Positions 10,581-18,081 of a stretch of DNA of 64,000 nt are shown here, one piece after another. A model generated the notes under the pieces. That model saw only the letters and a program-made list of their open reading frames with translations, was not told the origin of the DNA and searched no databases. Source of the DNA: Bradyrhizobium forestalis (GTDB lineage: Bacteria > Pseudomonadota > Alphaproteobacteria > Rhizobiales > Xanthobacteraceae). Within the stretch, counting starts at the first letter, position 1. Each line of letters opens with the position of its first letter. The stretch spans positions 93,687 through 157,686 of the forward strand of contig NZ_PGVG01000006.1 of assembly GCF_002795245.1 (NCBI RefSeq), read 5' to 3'. The translations under genes and the position numbers were made by a program.

Positions 10581-10811
10581 ATGACAGAGCATCCTCGGAT
10601 CTCGCTTGCCCCCGACGTCCTTGCTGGCAAGCCCGTGATCAGCGGGACCCGCATAGCTGTCGAGTTCATCATTGGATTGATGGCGGACGGTTGGAGCGAA
10701 GCAGACATTTTGGCCAACTATCCGGGCATTTCGCGCGAGGACATTCTCGCGTGTTTGGATTATGCCCGCGACGCGCTGGGCGTGGAACGGGTTCATCCGA
10801 CCGCAGCTTGA
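10581..10811 (+). CDS. DUF433 antitoxin-like protein
   Basis: The 76-residue protein has the DUF433 pattern: ISLAPDVLAGKPVISGTRIAVEFIIGLMADGW, then an ADILANYPGISREDILACLDYA helix-turn-helix-like segment. DUF433 proteins are antitoxins paired with DUF5615 (PIN-like) toxins. The partner begins one base after its stop codon. That arrangement makes a toxin-antitoxin operon the most likely reading, with the antitoxin probably binding both its partner and the promoter. Confidence 0.75.
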   Translation: MTEHPRISLAPDVLAGKPVISGTRIAVEFIIGLMADGWSEADILANYPGISREDILACLDYARDALGVERVHPTAA

Positions 10812-10812
10812 A

Positions 10813-11250
10813 ATGCGCTTCTTGGCAGACGAGAATTTTCCCGGGTCCGCGGTAGATGCACTTCGTGCTTCAGGTCACGACGTTATCTGGATCAGGACTT
10901 CGGCACCTGGCAGCAGCGACCGCGAAGTATTGGCGCAAGCTTCGCAAGAACGGCGTGTCTTGTTAACCTTCGACAAGGATTTTGGGGAGTTGGCAAAGGC
11001 GTCATCGCTCCCGACCACATGCGGCGTTGTGCTCCTGCGCATCCCACCGCTTGCTCCAGGGCGGATTGGTCCAGCGATCGCCGATCTGATCTTAGCTCGT
11101 GCAGATTGGGCGGGCCATTTCTCTGATCGAGCCCGGCCGAGTTCGAATGCGGCCGCTTGGCAAGTAGCGTTTGCCGCTACCGCCACCTTCGATGCAGCCA
11201 CAGCCACTGTTCGGGATGTTCGCGCACCCAGCTCTCGACCACGCTGGTGA
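10813..11250 (+). CDS. DUF5615 PIN-like toxin, apparently frameshifted near its C-terminus
   Basis: The N-terminal part (MRFLADENFP, then about 100 residues including LLTFDKDFGELA) matches DUF5615 PIN-like toxins, with the acidic residues Asp6, Glu7 and Asp55-Asp57. After GHFS at about base 11124 the frame loses resemblance to the family. The +1 frame from base 11123 reads LIEPGRVRMRPLGK and stops at 11165-11167, which is the expected family ending. The reading frame as it stands runs on to 11250 and overlaps 74 bases of the convergent lpxXL gene. A one-base insertion or a sequencing error near 11119-11124 explains this. Confidence 0.65.
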   Translation: MRFLADENFPGSAVDALRASGHDVIWIRTSAPGSSDREVLAQASQERRVLLTFDKDFGELAKASSLPTTCGVVLLRIPPLAPGRIGPAIADLILARADWAGHFSDRARPSSNAAAWQVAFAATATFDAATATVRDVRAPSSRPRW

Positions 11251-12109
11251 TCGCCTGTGTGGTGCCCTGGATGTCGATCTTGCCGTCGGCATCGCGCACC
11301 GGCTTGATCTCTTCTGTCAGCTCGCCGCGGAAGCGGTTGCCGGGCAGGCGGATGATGCGGACGCCGTGGATCGGGCATTCGATCTGGCGCAAGAGGCGCG
11401 CCAGCATCGGGTTGGCGCGGGTCTTGCGGCCGAAGAAGGTCACCTCGACGCCGGCAGTGAGATACTGGTCGATCAGCATGGCGACGTGCTTGCCGTCCTT
11501 GAGCGCCTGCGCGAGTCGCAGCGGCGCGTCGCGGCCCGCCGGGATCAGCGTGCCCATGTTGACCTGGCGCATCTCCTGGATGATGCGGTCGGCCGAGGCG
11601 ATGTTCGGCCGGCGATAGAGAATCGCGGTATCCAGTTCATGCGCGACGGCGGCGAGCGCCGGCAATTCCCAATTGGCCAGATGCGCGGCGAAGATCAGCG
11701 CCGGCTTGCCGTCGTCGCGGATCTGGTCGAACAGCTCGATGCTGCGCGGGGGAATCTCGATCCGGCTCTTCTCCGGATGGTCGCGATCGTAGTCCCAGAC
11801 GTGGTCGATATGGGCAAACTCGGCGCCGACGCGGCCGAGATTGTCCCAGACGCCCATCAGGATCTGTTCGATCTCCTCCGGCGATTTCTCCGGAAAAGCG
11901 GCGGTGAGATTGGCGCGGCCGATGCGGTGCTCGCGCAGGCGCGGGCCGATCAGCTTTACGGCGCGCGCGAAAAAGTCCGAGGTCTTGACCGGATCGAAAT
12001 AGCGCGTGGTGCGCAGCATCGCGACGGTCGCGGCGCCGATCAGGCTTCCGCCGAGCGATTTTGCAGCCTCCCGCGCGCGGGCCTTCGTGCTCGCAGGAAG
12101 TAGCGTCAT
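11177..12109 (-). CDS. lpxXL: Lipid A very-long-chain fatty acid acyltransferase (LpxXL/LpxL family)
   Basis: The 310-residue protein is an LpxL/HtrB-type acyltransferase. The catalytic H-x4-E motif is present in AAHLANWELP, and LIDQY and HWLW-like (EQWLWLHRRW) segments follow. The N-terminus has one membrane-associated segment. Given its place at the end of the acpXL cluster, its likely role is transfer of the long acyl chain from AcpXL to lipid A at the inner membrane. I chose the ATG at 12109, eight bases after fabF1XL; the upstream open frame overlaps that gene and is not used. Confidence 0.85.
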   Translation of the reverse strand: MTLLPASTKARAREAAKSLGGSLIGAATVAMLRTTRYFDPVKTSDFFARAVKLIGPRLREHRIGRANLTAAFPEKSPEEIEQILMGVWDNLGRVGAEFAHIDHVWDYDRDHPEKSRIEIPPRSIELFDQIRDDGKPALIFAAHLANWELPALAAVAHELDTAILYRRPNIASADRIIQEMRQVNMGTLIPAGRDAPLRLAQALKDGKHVAMLIDQYLTAGVEVTFFGRKTRANPMLARLLRQIECPIHGVRIIRLPGNRFRGELTEEIKPVRDADGKIDIQGTTQAITSVVESWVREHPEQWLWLHRRWR

Positions 12110-12117
12110 GCGTCCGG

Positions 12118-13395
12118 TCAGGCCGGTTCGCGGGTCAGGATCAGCGAGGCGTTCTGGCCGCCGAAACCGAACGAGTTCGACATCACCGCGGTGACGCGGG
12201 CATCGCGCGCCTTGTTGCCGACGACGTTGAACAGGATCGTGGGATCCGGGGTCTCGTAGTTGATCGTCGGCGGAATGCGCTGATGCTCGAGCGTGAGCAG
12301 CGAGAAGATCGCCTCCACCGCGCCGGCCGCCGAGATGGTGTGGCCGACCATCGACTTGTTGGAGGTGACCGGAATCTTCTGCGCGAGCTCGCCGAACACG
12401 GCCGATGTCGTGTTGAACTCCATCTTGTCGTTTTCGGGTGTCGAGGTGCCGTGCGCGTTGATGTGATCGATCTGGTCCGGCGTCATGCCGGCGTCGGCCA
12501 GCGTCTTGTTCATGCAGCCGATGATCGGCTTGCCGTCGGGCGAGGAGCGGGTGCGATGGAAGGAATCGGTGAGCTCGCCGCAGCCGGCGATCACGCCGAG
12601 GATCTTTGCGCCGCGCGCAGTCGCCGCCTCGTAGCTTTCGAGCACCAAGGCGCCGGCGCCTTCGGCCATCACAAAACCATCGCGGTTCTTGGAGAAGGGA
12701 CGGGAGGCCGCCTGCGGCGGATCGTTCTGGGTCGACAGCGCCGAAAGCAGCGAGAAGCGCACCAGCGCTTCCGGGTTCACGGTGCCGTCGGTCGCGACGC
12801 ACAGCGCAGCATCCGTCTCGCCACGGCGGATCGCCTCGACGCCGAGCTGGATCGAGGTCGCGCCCGAGGCGCAGGCCGTGGACAGCGAGATCGGCGAGCC
12901 CTTGGTGCCGAACGTCTCGGCGAGAGACGCGGCGACCGAGCCGAACATGAAGCGATGATGGTAGGCGCTGTACTTGCCGCCGCCGGAAATGCGCAGCAAA
13001 TCGTCATAGGTGATGTCGAGCTGGCCGACGGCGCGACCGAGTTCGCGGCGCTGCGGCCATTCGACCTCGACCGGCGCAACTGCAAGGAAAAGGGGACCCG
13101 GGAAATCCGCCTTGGCACCGATGCCGGCCTGCTCCAGCGCTTCCTGCGTCACCAGCTCGGCCATCCGTTCGGACAGGGCGGTGGAGGAGAACGGATCGAC
13201 GCTGACGAAATCGACCGTGCCGGCCATCGTGGTTTTGAGGCCGTCGATCGGAAAGCGCGTGATGGTGCGGATGCCGGATTCGCCGGCGACGAGCTTCGCC
13301 CAATTGTCGGCCTTGCCGGCACCGAGCGAGGTCATGATGCCCATGCCGGTGACGACGACGACGGGACGCCCGAGTTTGTCGCGTGGTGCAGTCAT
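12118..13395 (-). CDS. fabF1XL: Beta-ketoacyl-ACP synthase II-like, catalytic (FabF1XL)
   Basis: The 425-residue protein is a KAS II-type condensing enzyme with the full Cys-His-His triad: Cys175 in STACASGA, His315 in NAHGTSTPEND and His352 in NKSMVGHTISAAG. In the rhizobial cluster this enzyme lengthens the acyl chain on AcpXL towards the C26-C30 hydroxy acids used in lipid A. It follows fabF2XL after 20 bases. Because the neighbouring paralogue lacks two triad positions, this copy is probably the catalytic half of a pair. Confidence 0.87.
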   Translation of the reverse strand: MTAPRDKLGRPVVVVTGMGIMTSLGAGKADNWAKLVAGESGIRTITRFPIDGLKTTMAGTVDFVSVDPFSSTALSERMAELVTQEALEQAGIGAKADFPGPLFLAVAPVEVEWPQRRELGRAVGQLDITYDDLLRISGGGKYSAYHHRFMFGSVAASLAETFGTKGSPISLSTACASGATSIQLGVEAIRRGETDAALCVATDGTVNPEALVRFSLLSALSTQNDPPQAASRPFSKNRDGFVMAEGAGALVLESYEAATARGAKILGVIAGCGELTDSFHRTRSSPDGKPIIGCMNKTLADAGMTPDQIDHINAHGTSTPENDKMEFNTTSAVFGELAQKIPVTSNKSMVGHTISAAGAVEAIFSLLTLEHQRIPPTINYETPDPTILFNVVGNKARDARVTAVMSNSFGFGGQNASLILTREPA

Positions 13396-13416
13396 GTCGA
13401 TCCCCGCTTGAGCTAA

Positions 13417-14622
13417 CTAAACCGCCTCGACCAGCGCCATGCCTTCGCCGCGCCAGTGTCCGGCTCCCACCACCACGATCTGGGTAGGCGCACCCTGCAT
13501 TTCAATCTCGGTCCCGGTCGAATCGTTCGGCGGGAACAAAGCACCACGCGAGATCGACAGCGCAGCGAGCGCAATTCCGAGCGGGAATTGCGTCTCCATG
13601 GCGTGGCCAAACACCGTGCCGGTCGAGCGCACCGGAAAGTCGGCATGGCTCTTCAGGAAGCCGCGCTCTTCCGAGGTCGCGGGCTCCGCACCGGTCGCTC
13701 CGGTGATGATGGCGCCCTTGCCGTCGCGCTTCGGCAGCTTGGCCCACAGCTTCTCCAGTGTCGCGGCCATGTCGCCGGGCCGCTTGCGCTTGGCGAGGTC
13801 TGCGACGACGCTCGACAATCTTGCGAACGGCTTTGCGCCGCGCGCTTCCGCATGCGCCTTCGATTCCAGCACCAGGAAGGCGCCGGCCGAGCCGAGCGCG
13901 AAGCCGGCGTGGTCCTTGCGGGCCCACACGGGAGCGAACTTATCCTTGAGGTTGAAGTCGCCGAATTCATAGAGGACGAGCAAGTCCTTGCGCTCGCCAT
14001 TGTGCGAGCCGCCGACCAGCGCGATGTCGCTCTCGCCCGAGGCGATGCGCGCAAGCGCGATGCGGACAGCATCGGCGCCGGCGACCTCTTCGCCCATGAA
14101 GGTGCGCGAGGTGCCCCCTAAGCCGTGCACGATGGCGATGTTGCCGGCGAGCAGGTTGGAGAGCTGGGCCAGGAACAACGTCGGCCTGAGATCGCTCATC
14201 AGCCGCTCGTTGAGGAAGCCGGGCGCGTTGGCGCCCTTGGCCTCGGCCGTCAGCACGCCGCTGTCGACGTTGAGATCGCGCTCTCCGCCGCCGGCGGCGA
14301 CCACCATGTCGATCTTCGACAGGATGTCCTTGTTGCCCTTGATGCCGGCGGAATCGAGCGCAAGACCGGCGGCATAGGTGCCGATGCGCTGCCAGGCTTC
14401 CATCTGGCGCTGGTCGCCTTTCTTCGGGATTTGGCTGTCGAAGGCAACAGGCATCAGCGGATGCACGATGTAGGGGGCAAAGCCCTTCTCGTCGACATTG
14501 ATGCGCTTCTCCTGAAGCGCGGCCCAGTTGGCGTCCAGGCCCTCGCCGAGCGAGGTGGCGAGCCCAATGCCGGTGATCCAGACTTCGGTCTGGCCTGGCT
14601 TCGAAGCGGGAGTGTCAGTCAT
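13417..14622 (-). CDS. fabF2XL: Beta-ketoacyl-ACP synthase-like partner lacking the active-site cysteine (FabF2XL)
   Basis: The 401-residue protein has the thiolase-fold KAS layout but not the full active site. Aligning GGTSRTFMGEEVAGADAV with the usual nucleophile region puts Glu179 where the catalytic cysteine should be. The N-A-H-G-T histidine motif is replaced by TGATGAEPAT. Only the second histidine, in TVFGHAMETQ, is kept. This resembles chain-length-factor partners of type II polyketide synthases, where the cysteine is also replaced. Its start overlaps the fabZXL stop by four bases. A structural or chain-length role with FabF1XL is my inference. Confidence 0.82.
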   Translation of the reverse strand: MTDTPASKPGQTEVWITGIGLATSLGEGLDANWAALQEKRINVDEKGFAPYIVHPLMPVAFDSQIPKKGDQRQMEAWQRIGTYAAGLALDSAGIKGNKDILSKIDMVVAAGGGERDLNVDSGVLTAEAKGANAPGFLNERLMSDLRPTLFLAQLSNLLAGNIAIVHGLGGTSRTFMGEEVAGADAVRIALARIASGESDIALVGGSHNGERKDLLVLYEFGDFNLKDKFAPVWARKDHAGFALGSAGAFLVLESKAHAEARGAKPFARLSSVVADLAKRKRPGDMAATLEKLWAKLPKRDGKGAIITGATGAEPATSEERGFLKSHADFPVRSTGTVFGHAMETQFPLGIALAALSISRGALFPPNDSTGTEIEMQGAPTQIVVVGAGHWRGEGMALVEAV

Positions 14623-15089
14623 GGCGATACGGCCTGTTGCGGAAATCCGACGCGCTTGGCGATCGCGTCCATGTGGGAGCGCATATCCGCATTGGGGAAG
14701 GGGATGAGCGTGAAGGTGAGCGCCGAATTCGCGCGCAGCTTGCCGCCGACCCTGATCTTGGCCTCGGTCATGGCGTAGCCGGAGCCTTCATGGGTGAGGC
14801 TCGCCTCAATGCTCATGAGATCACCGGGAAAGACCGAGCCGCGGACCTTGGCTTCCTTCACGGCGGCGAGGATCGGCATGCGTTCGAACTTGAACACGCC
14901 GAGCTGAAGCCAGCCCGAGGCCTGCGCCATCGATTCGATCAGGAGCACGCCGGGCATCAAAGGATAGCCCGGGAAGTGCCCCTCGAAGATGGTGCTCTCC
15001 ATCGGGACCTGCGCTTCGACGACGATCGTCCTCTCGTCGACCTTGAGGTCGACGATGCGATCGATCATGTGGAAGTATTCGAGTTGCAT
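14619..15089 (-). CDS. fabZXL: 3-hydroxyacyl-ACP dehydratase (FabZXL)
   Basis: From the ATG at 15089 the protein has 156 residues in the hot-dog fold. It has the FabZ active-site helix pattern EGHFPGYPLMPGVLLIE with the catalytic His and Glu, preceded by YFHMIDRIV. It would dehydrate 3-hydroxyacyl-AcpXL in each elongation round. It starts ten bases after the acpXL stop and overlaps fabF2XL by four bases, consistent with one transcript. Twelve extra codons upstream of 15089 lie inside acpXL and are not used. Confidence 0.85.
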   Translation of the reverse strand: MQLEYFHMIDRIVDLKVDERTIVVEAQVPMESTIFEGHFPGYPLMPGVLLIESMAQASGWLQLGVFKFERMPILAAVKEAKVRGSVFPGDLMSIEASLTHEGSGYAMTEAKIRVGGKLRANSALTFTLIPFPNADMRSHMDAIAKRVGFPQQAVSP

Positions 15090-15099
15090 GACTGCGCCC

Positions 15100-15387
15100 T
15101 TAGGCGCTCGCGCCCTTGGCCGCAACCAGTTCGTCGATACGGGCGCACAGGTTCTTCAGCACGAAATACTGCTCGGTGGTCGCCTTGCCGTCGTTGACCT
15201 CTTGAGTCCACTTTTCCAGCGGCAGCTTGATGCCGAACTGCTTGTCGATCGCGAACGCGATATCAAGGAAATCGAGGCTGTCGATGCCGAGGTCATCGAT
15301 GGCATGGCTATCCGGCGTGATCGTGTCGCGCGGGATGTCGCAGGTTTCAGCGATGATCGTGGCGACCTGATCGAATGTGGAAGACAT
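15100..15387 (-). CDS. acpXL: Acyl carrier protein AcpXL for very-long-chain acyl chains
   Basis: The 95-residue protein has the phosphopantetheine site GIDSLDFLD with Ser37 and the longer C-terminal helix that separates AcpXL from ordinary AcpP ([13 protein letters not shown]). It carries the growing C26-C30 acyl chain used to acylate lipid A in rhizobia. It is the first gene of the minus-strand cluster. ATG 15387 gives [12 protein letters not shown], matching the family start; a GTG one codon earlier is possible. Confidence 0.9.
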   Translation of the reverse strand: MSSTFDQVATIIAETCDIPRDTITPDSHAIDDLGIDSLDFLDIAFAIDKQFGIKLPLEKWTQEVNDGKATTEQYFVLKNLCARIDELVAAKGASA

Positions 15388-15620
15388 CACTAAGCCTTTG
15401 ATATATTGCGGATATTTGTCAGATTGTCCAGAGTGGCACGGTGGGTGGGCATCGCGCCCCTGATGACGCCCTCAAACCCCCCTCTGGCCGGGTCGAAAGC
15501 CCGTATATCGGAGCGCCGCCCTGAGTTCAATGGAGCCGGGCAGGCCCAGGGGACAGCGAGGGACAGGGTTGGGGATGCCCCGTTGGGACCCTCCGCCGAG
15601 GAGCCGGCGCCGGGCCGGTC

Positions 15621-15962
15621 CTAAATATGCGGCGTCGTGATCTTGACGCAGTCGCGGCGGCCCATCAGCACGCAATCCTGGGTTCGGCGCAGGTCGGCGA
15701 TGCTGACCGCGAGCCAGATCCCGATCGCGGTCAGCGCGATGGTGAAGGCCAGCGCCGCGATGTTGGCCAGCATGCGCTGGCGGAAATTATCGGGTTCGGC
15801 GCGGGGCTGCTCGTAGCGCGACAGGTCCAGCCGTTCGGGTGCGACGCGCAGCGGTTGCACGGTGCCGCTGCCGCGCTTGACCGACGGGGAAGGCAGGGTG
15901 CGCGGCCTGAACTGGAGCACCCGGTGCTCGTCATCAGAGCTTATGGGCCGCTGGTTGTTCAT
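15621..15962 (-). CDS. Hypothetical single-pass membrane protein
   Basis: The 113-residue protein has a polar, arginine- and proline-rich N-terminal two thirds and one hydrophobic helix at about residues 70-95 (IAALAFTIALTAIGIWLAV), then a short tail with two cysteines (DCVLMGRRDC). I chose ATG 15962 because GGAG lies upstream and the earlier open frame has no good ribosome site. I do not recognise the family. It lies 233 bases from acpXL and is not obviously part of that operon. Confidence 0.5.
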   Translation of the reverse strand: MNNQRPISSDDEHRVLQFRPRTLPSPSVKRGSGTVQPLRVAPERLDLSRYEQPRAEPDNFRQRMLANIAALAFTIALTAIGIWLAVSIADLRRTQDCVLMGRRDCVKITTPHI

Positions 15963-16282
15963 GGGGCGGGGATCACTCCGAAGCAGCAATTTAGATAGCA
16001 TAGGTGAGGAGCGCGTTGCAGAAAATCTTCTCAATGCCAGCGTGCATTTGTGCGATCGCACTATTTGTGCGCGGACCGGCGTGGAGCGGTCGGGGAACCG
16101 GGGGGCGCGGGCTGCGCTGCAACGACAGGCGCAGCGCCAGCCACGGAGTTCGTCCGTTCGTCCCGTCGCTATCGACTTGTGATCTCCGCGTCCTTTCCGA
16201 ATGGATTTTGTCACCGCAGGGCCCATGGCATAGTCGCGATAACCCGGACCATCAGCGGCAACCATGTGAGGACCTTTCGATC
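15963..16282. other. 320-base gap between divergent genes
   Basis: This stretch separates the minus-strand membrane protein and the plus-strand ParB-like gene. It should hold both promoters. Open frames cross it, but they have no family features and unusual residue makeup. I see no clear repeat, terminator or RNA gene in it. Confidence 0.4.
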
Positions 16283-16906
16283 ATGACCAATACGCGCGAG
16301 CCGCGAGTGCATCCTGTCCCGATCCTGTCGCTCCGGCCGACGCAGATGACGGTGGGCATGCGCGAGGTCAAGGAGAAGCGCAGGCGCTGGCGCGAGCACG
16401 ACAAGAAGAAGCAGGCCGATCTGCTCGGCAAGCACATGATCCCCGTCGTCTACGGCCCCGATTTGCGCTACTACGTGATCGACCATCATCATCTCGGCCG
16501 CGCGCTGCATGATGAAGGGGTCAAGGAGGTGCTGGTGACCATCGTCGGCGACCTCAGGATGGTCGAGCGCGAGGCGTTCTGGGGCGTCATGGACAACAAG
16601 CGCTGGGTCTATCCTTACGACGCCAAGGGCGAGCGGCGGTCGTTCCGCGACCTGCCGAAATCGGTCGCCGACCTCAAGGATGATCCGTTCCGCAGCCTTG
16701 CCGGCGAGTTGCGCCGCATGGGCGGCTTCGCCAAGGACACCACGCCGTTCTCCGAATTCCTGTGGGCCGACTTCCTGCGTCGACAGGTGTCGCGCAAGGC
16801 GGTGGAAGCCGATTTCGACAACGCGCTCGAGAAGGCGATGGCCGCGGCCAGAAGCAAGAATGCGATCTATCTGCCCGGCTGGTGCGGTCCGGCGGACGAT
16901 GATTAG
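16283..16906 (+). CDS. ParB-like nuclease-fold protein (ParBc_2 type)
   Basis: The 207-residue protein has an N-terminal ParB/sulfiredoxin-like domain of the ParBc_2 kind: VHPVPILSLRPTQMTVGMREV, then YVIDHHHLGRAL. The D-H-H-H segment is the conserved catalytic-looking patch of this family. The rest of the protein is helical and charged. TGAGGA lies ten bases before the ATG. It is not near parA or an origin, so a partition role is unlikely, and the substrate is unknown. Nearby genes give no further hint. Confidence 0.7.
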   Translation: MTNTREPRVHPVPILSLRPTQMTVGMREVKEKRRRWREHDKKKQADLLGKHMIPVVYGPDLRYYVIDHHHLGRALHDEGVKEVLVTIVGDLRMVEREAFWGVMDNKRWVYPYDAKGERRSFRDLPKSVADLKDDPFRSLAGELRRMGGFAKDTTPFSEFLWADFLRRQVSRKAVEADFDNALEKAMAAARSKNAIYLPGWCGPADDD

Positions 16907-16973
16907 GGGTATCGGAAATCGCGTGCCGTGATCGATGCGCCACTACGGGCCGTGCCCTGCTGGTTCACGGGAG

Positions 16974-17102
16974 ATGACTTACGAGTACCATGGGCCGGTC
17001 AATTTCGTCTGCGGCTCCACACACATCTCGGTGAAATGGTCGCTCAATCCAGATGGACGGATCGTGGGGCTTCAGGCGACCGGATTTACCCCGTGCCTCT
17101 GA
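16974..17102 (+). CDS. Possible 42-residue protein
   Basis: A short open frame starts at ATG 16974 and encodes 42 residues beginning MTYEYHGPVNFVCGSTHISV. The amino acid makeup looks protein-like and has two cysteines. However, the purine-rich GGGAG lies only one base before the ATG, too close for a normal ribosome site. I list it at low confidence because it fills an otherwise empty 220-base gap. Confidence 0.25.
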   Translation: MTYEYHGPVNFVCGSTHISVKWSLNPDGRIVGLQATGFTPCL

Positions 17103-17126
17103 ACGGAGTGGGCGCCAGCGCTCACA

Positions 17127-17282
17127 TCAATCGCGCTGGAAGATCCTGGCGCCGGGATAGGCGCGGCGGGCGTAAGTGACCACCAGCGCGCGGTCCTGGG
17201 TGTCCAGGAAGGGCGTTCGGATCTGGCACGATCCGACGATGAGGTGCCACAGGCCATTGAGTTTCTGGATCACGATCGTCAT
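17127..17282 (-). CDS. Small conserved-looking hypothetical protein, 51 residues
   Basis: The frame encodes 51 residues beginning MTIVIQKLNGLWHLIVGS and ending RAYPGARIFQRD. GAGGA sits eight bases before the ATG, a normal ribosome site. The alternating hydrophobic and polar pattern suggests a small beta-rich soluble protein. I do not recognise it. It lies alone between the ParB-like gene and a group of small plus-strand genes. Confidence 0.5.
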   Translation of the reverse strand: MTIVIQKLNGLWHLIVGSCQIRTPFLDTQDRALVVTYARRAYPGARIFQRD

Positions 17283-17553
17283 TTGAGTAGTCCTCGATGA
17301 CTCCCATTCCAGCGAATGCTGCTTGTCGACGCAGTACTTGGGATCGCGGCCGCGGGTGTGGAATTTCCCAACACGGCCGCGCTCCGCTGCAAAACACCGT
17401 CGACCATTATTAGTTGGTTACGGAATGCGCCCATATAAGCCGGATCTGATCACAGCCGCTTGAGCGAAATCAATTTCCGCGCCCATGAAACCGTCCTGAA
17501 ACAGAACCGTCCCATCTCTATGGGGTAGTCGAGCTCACACACAGGAGGCGAAC

Positions 17554-17697
17554 ATGCGCCGTCTGGTTTTCGTAATTGCCTTGCTCGCGGTCGCTTCGGC
17601 GGGAATCTCGGCATCGTTTGCCGCAGTCCATCACGCCAAGACGTTGACGTTCGCGGAGCGCTTTGCTCCGGCGCTCGAGTTGATGGCGAAGCGCTAG
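17554..17697 (+). CDS. Small exported or membrane-anchored peptide, 47 residues
   Basis: A strong AGGAGG ribosome site lies five bases before ATG 17554. The 47-residue product starts MRRLVFVIALLAVASAG, a clear signal peptide or membrane anchor, followed by a short basic tail rich in alanine and histidine. The function is unknown. The perfect Shine-Dalgarno sequence is the main support for a real gene. Confidence 0.5.
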   Translation: MRRLVFVIALLAVASAGISASFAAVHHAKTLTFAERFAPALELMAKR

Positions 17698-17913
17698 CGG
17701 CATGGCGCCTCAGCAGCGCTGAACGATGCAGCGGCTGCTCGCTCGAGGCGGACATCACGTCGCACCTGTCGACCGATGATGGCGGGGGCAGTCTTGACCT
17801 GTCGCAAATCTGCGTCGCGCTGAACGGCTAAGGTCTGCCCTGCATGGTTGCAGAGACAGCGTCGCGCCCCGATGCCGAGGGCTCCAAGTCATGCAGATTT
17901 TGGAGGCACGGCC

Positions 17914-18081
17914 ATGAGCGTCATCTTTCGCATCCTCTTTGTCCTCGCCGGCGCGATCACGGCGCTGTTCGTCGCGCGTGACGCGCTGAATTTCACCATC
18001 ATCCAGACCTTCGTCGCCGTCCTGCTCGTCACCGCCGTCGTCGGTGTCGGCAGCCTCTGGAGCCTGCGGCGGAAACCGTGA
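17914..18081 (+). CDS. Small two-helix membrane protein coupled to the P-type ATPase
   Basis: The 55-residue product has two hydrophobic helices separated by a short ARDALNFT loop and a basic C-terminal end (LWSLRRKP). GGAGG lies eight bases before the ATG. Its stop codon overlaps the GTG start of the P-type ATPase (GTGA, 18078-18081), so translation of the two is probably coupled. That makes a small regulatory or accessory subunit of the ATPase plausible, by analogy with small peptides of other P-type pumps. This is inference from position and size. Confidence 0.6.
   Translation: MSVIFRILFVLAGAITALFVARDALNFTIIQTFVAVLLVTAVVGVGSLWSLRRKP

Noticed and set aside
12110..12802. N-terminal extension of the lpxXL frame
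   Set aside because: It overlaps fabF1XL and is Arg-rich with no family similarity. The ATG at 12109 gives a normal-length acyltransferase.
12061..13416. 451-codon plus-strand frame opposite fabF1XL
   Set aside because: The minus strand encodes a condensing enzyme with a complete catalytic triad, so this frame is a shadow.
16283..16906. Chromosome partition gene parB
   Set aside because: No parA, parS sites or origin features are near, and the domain is of the ParBc_2 type rather than canonical ParB.
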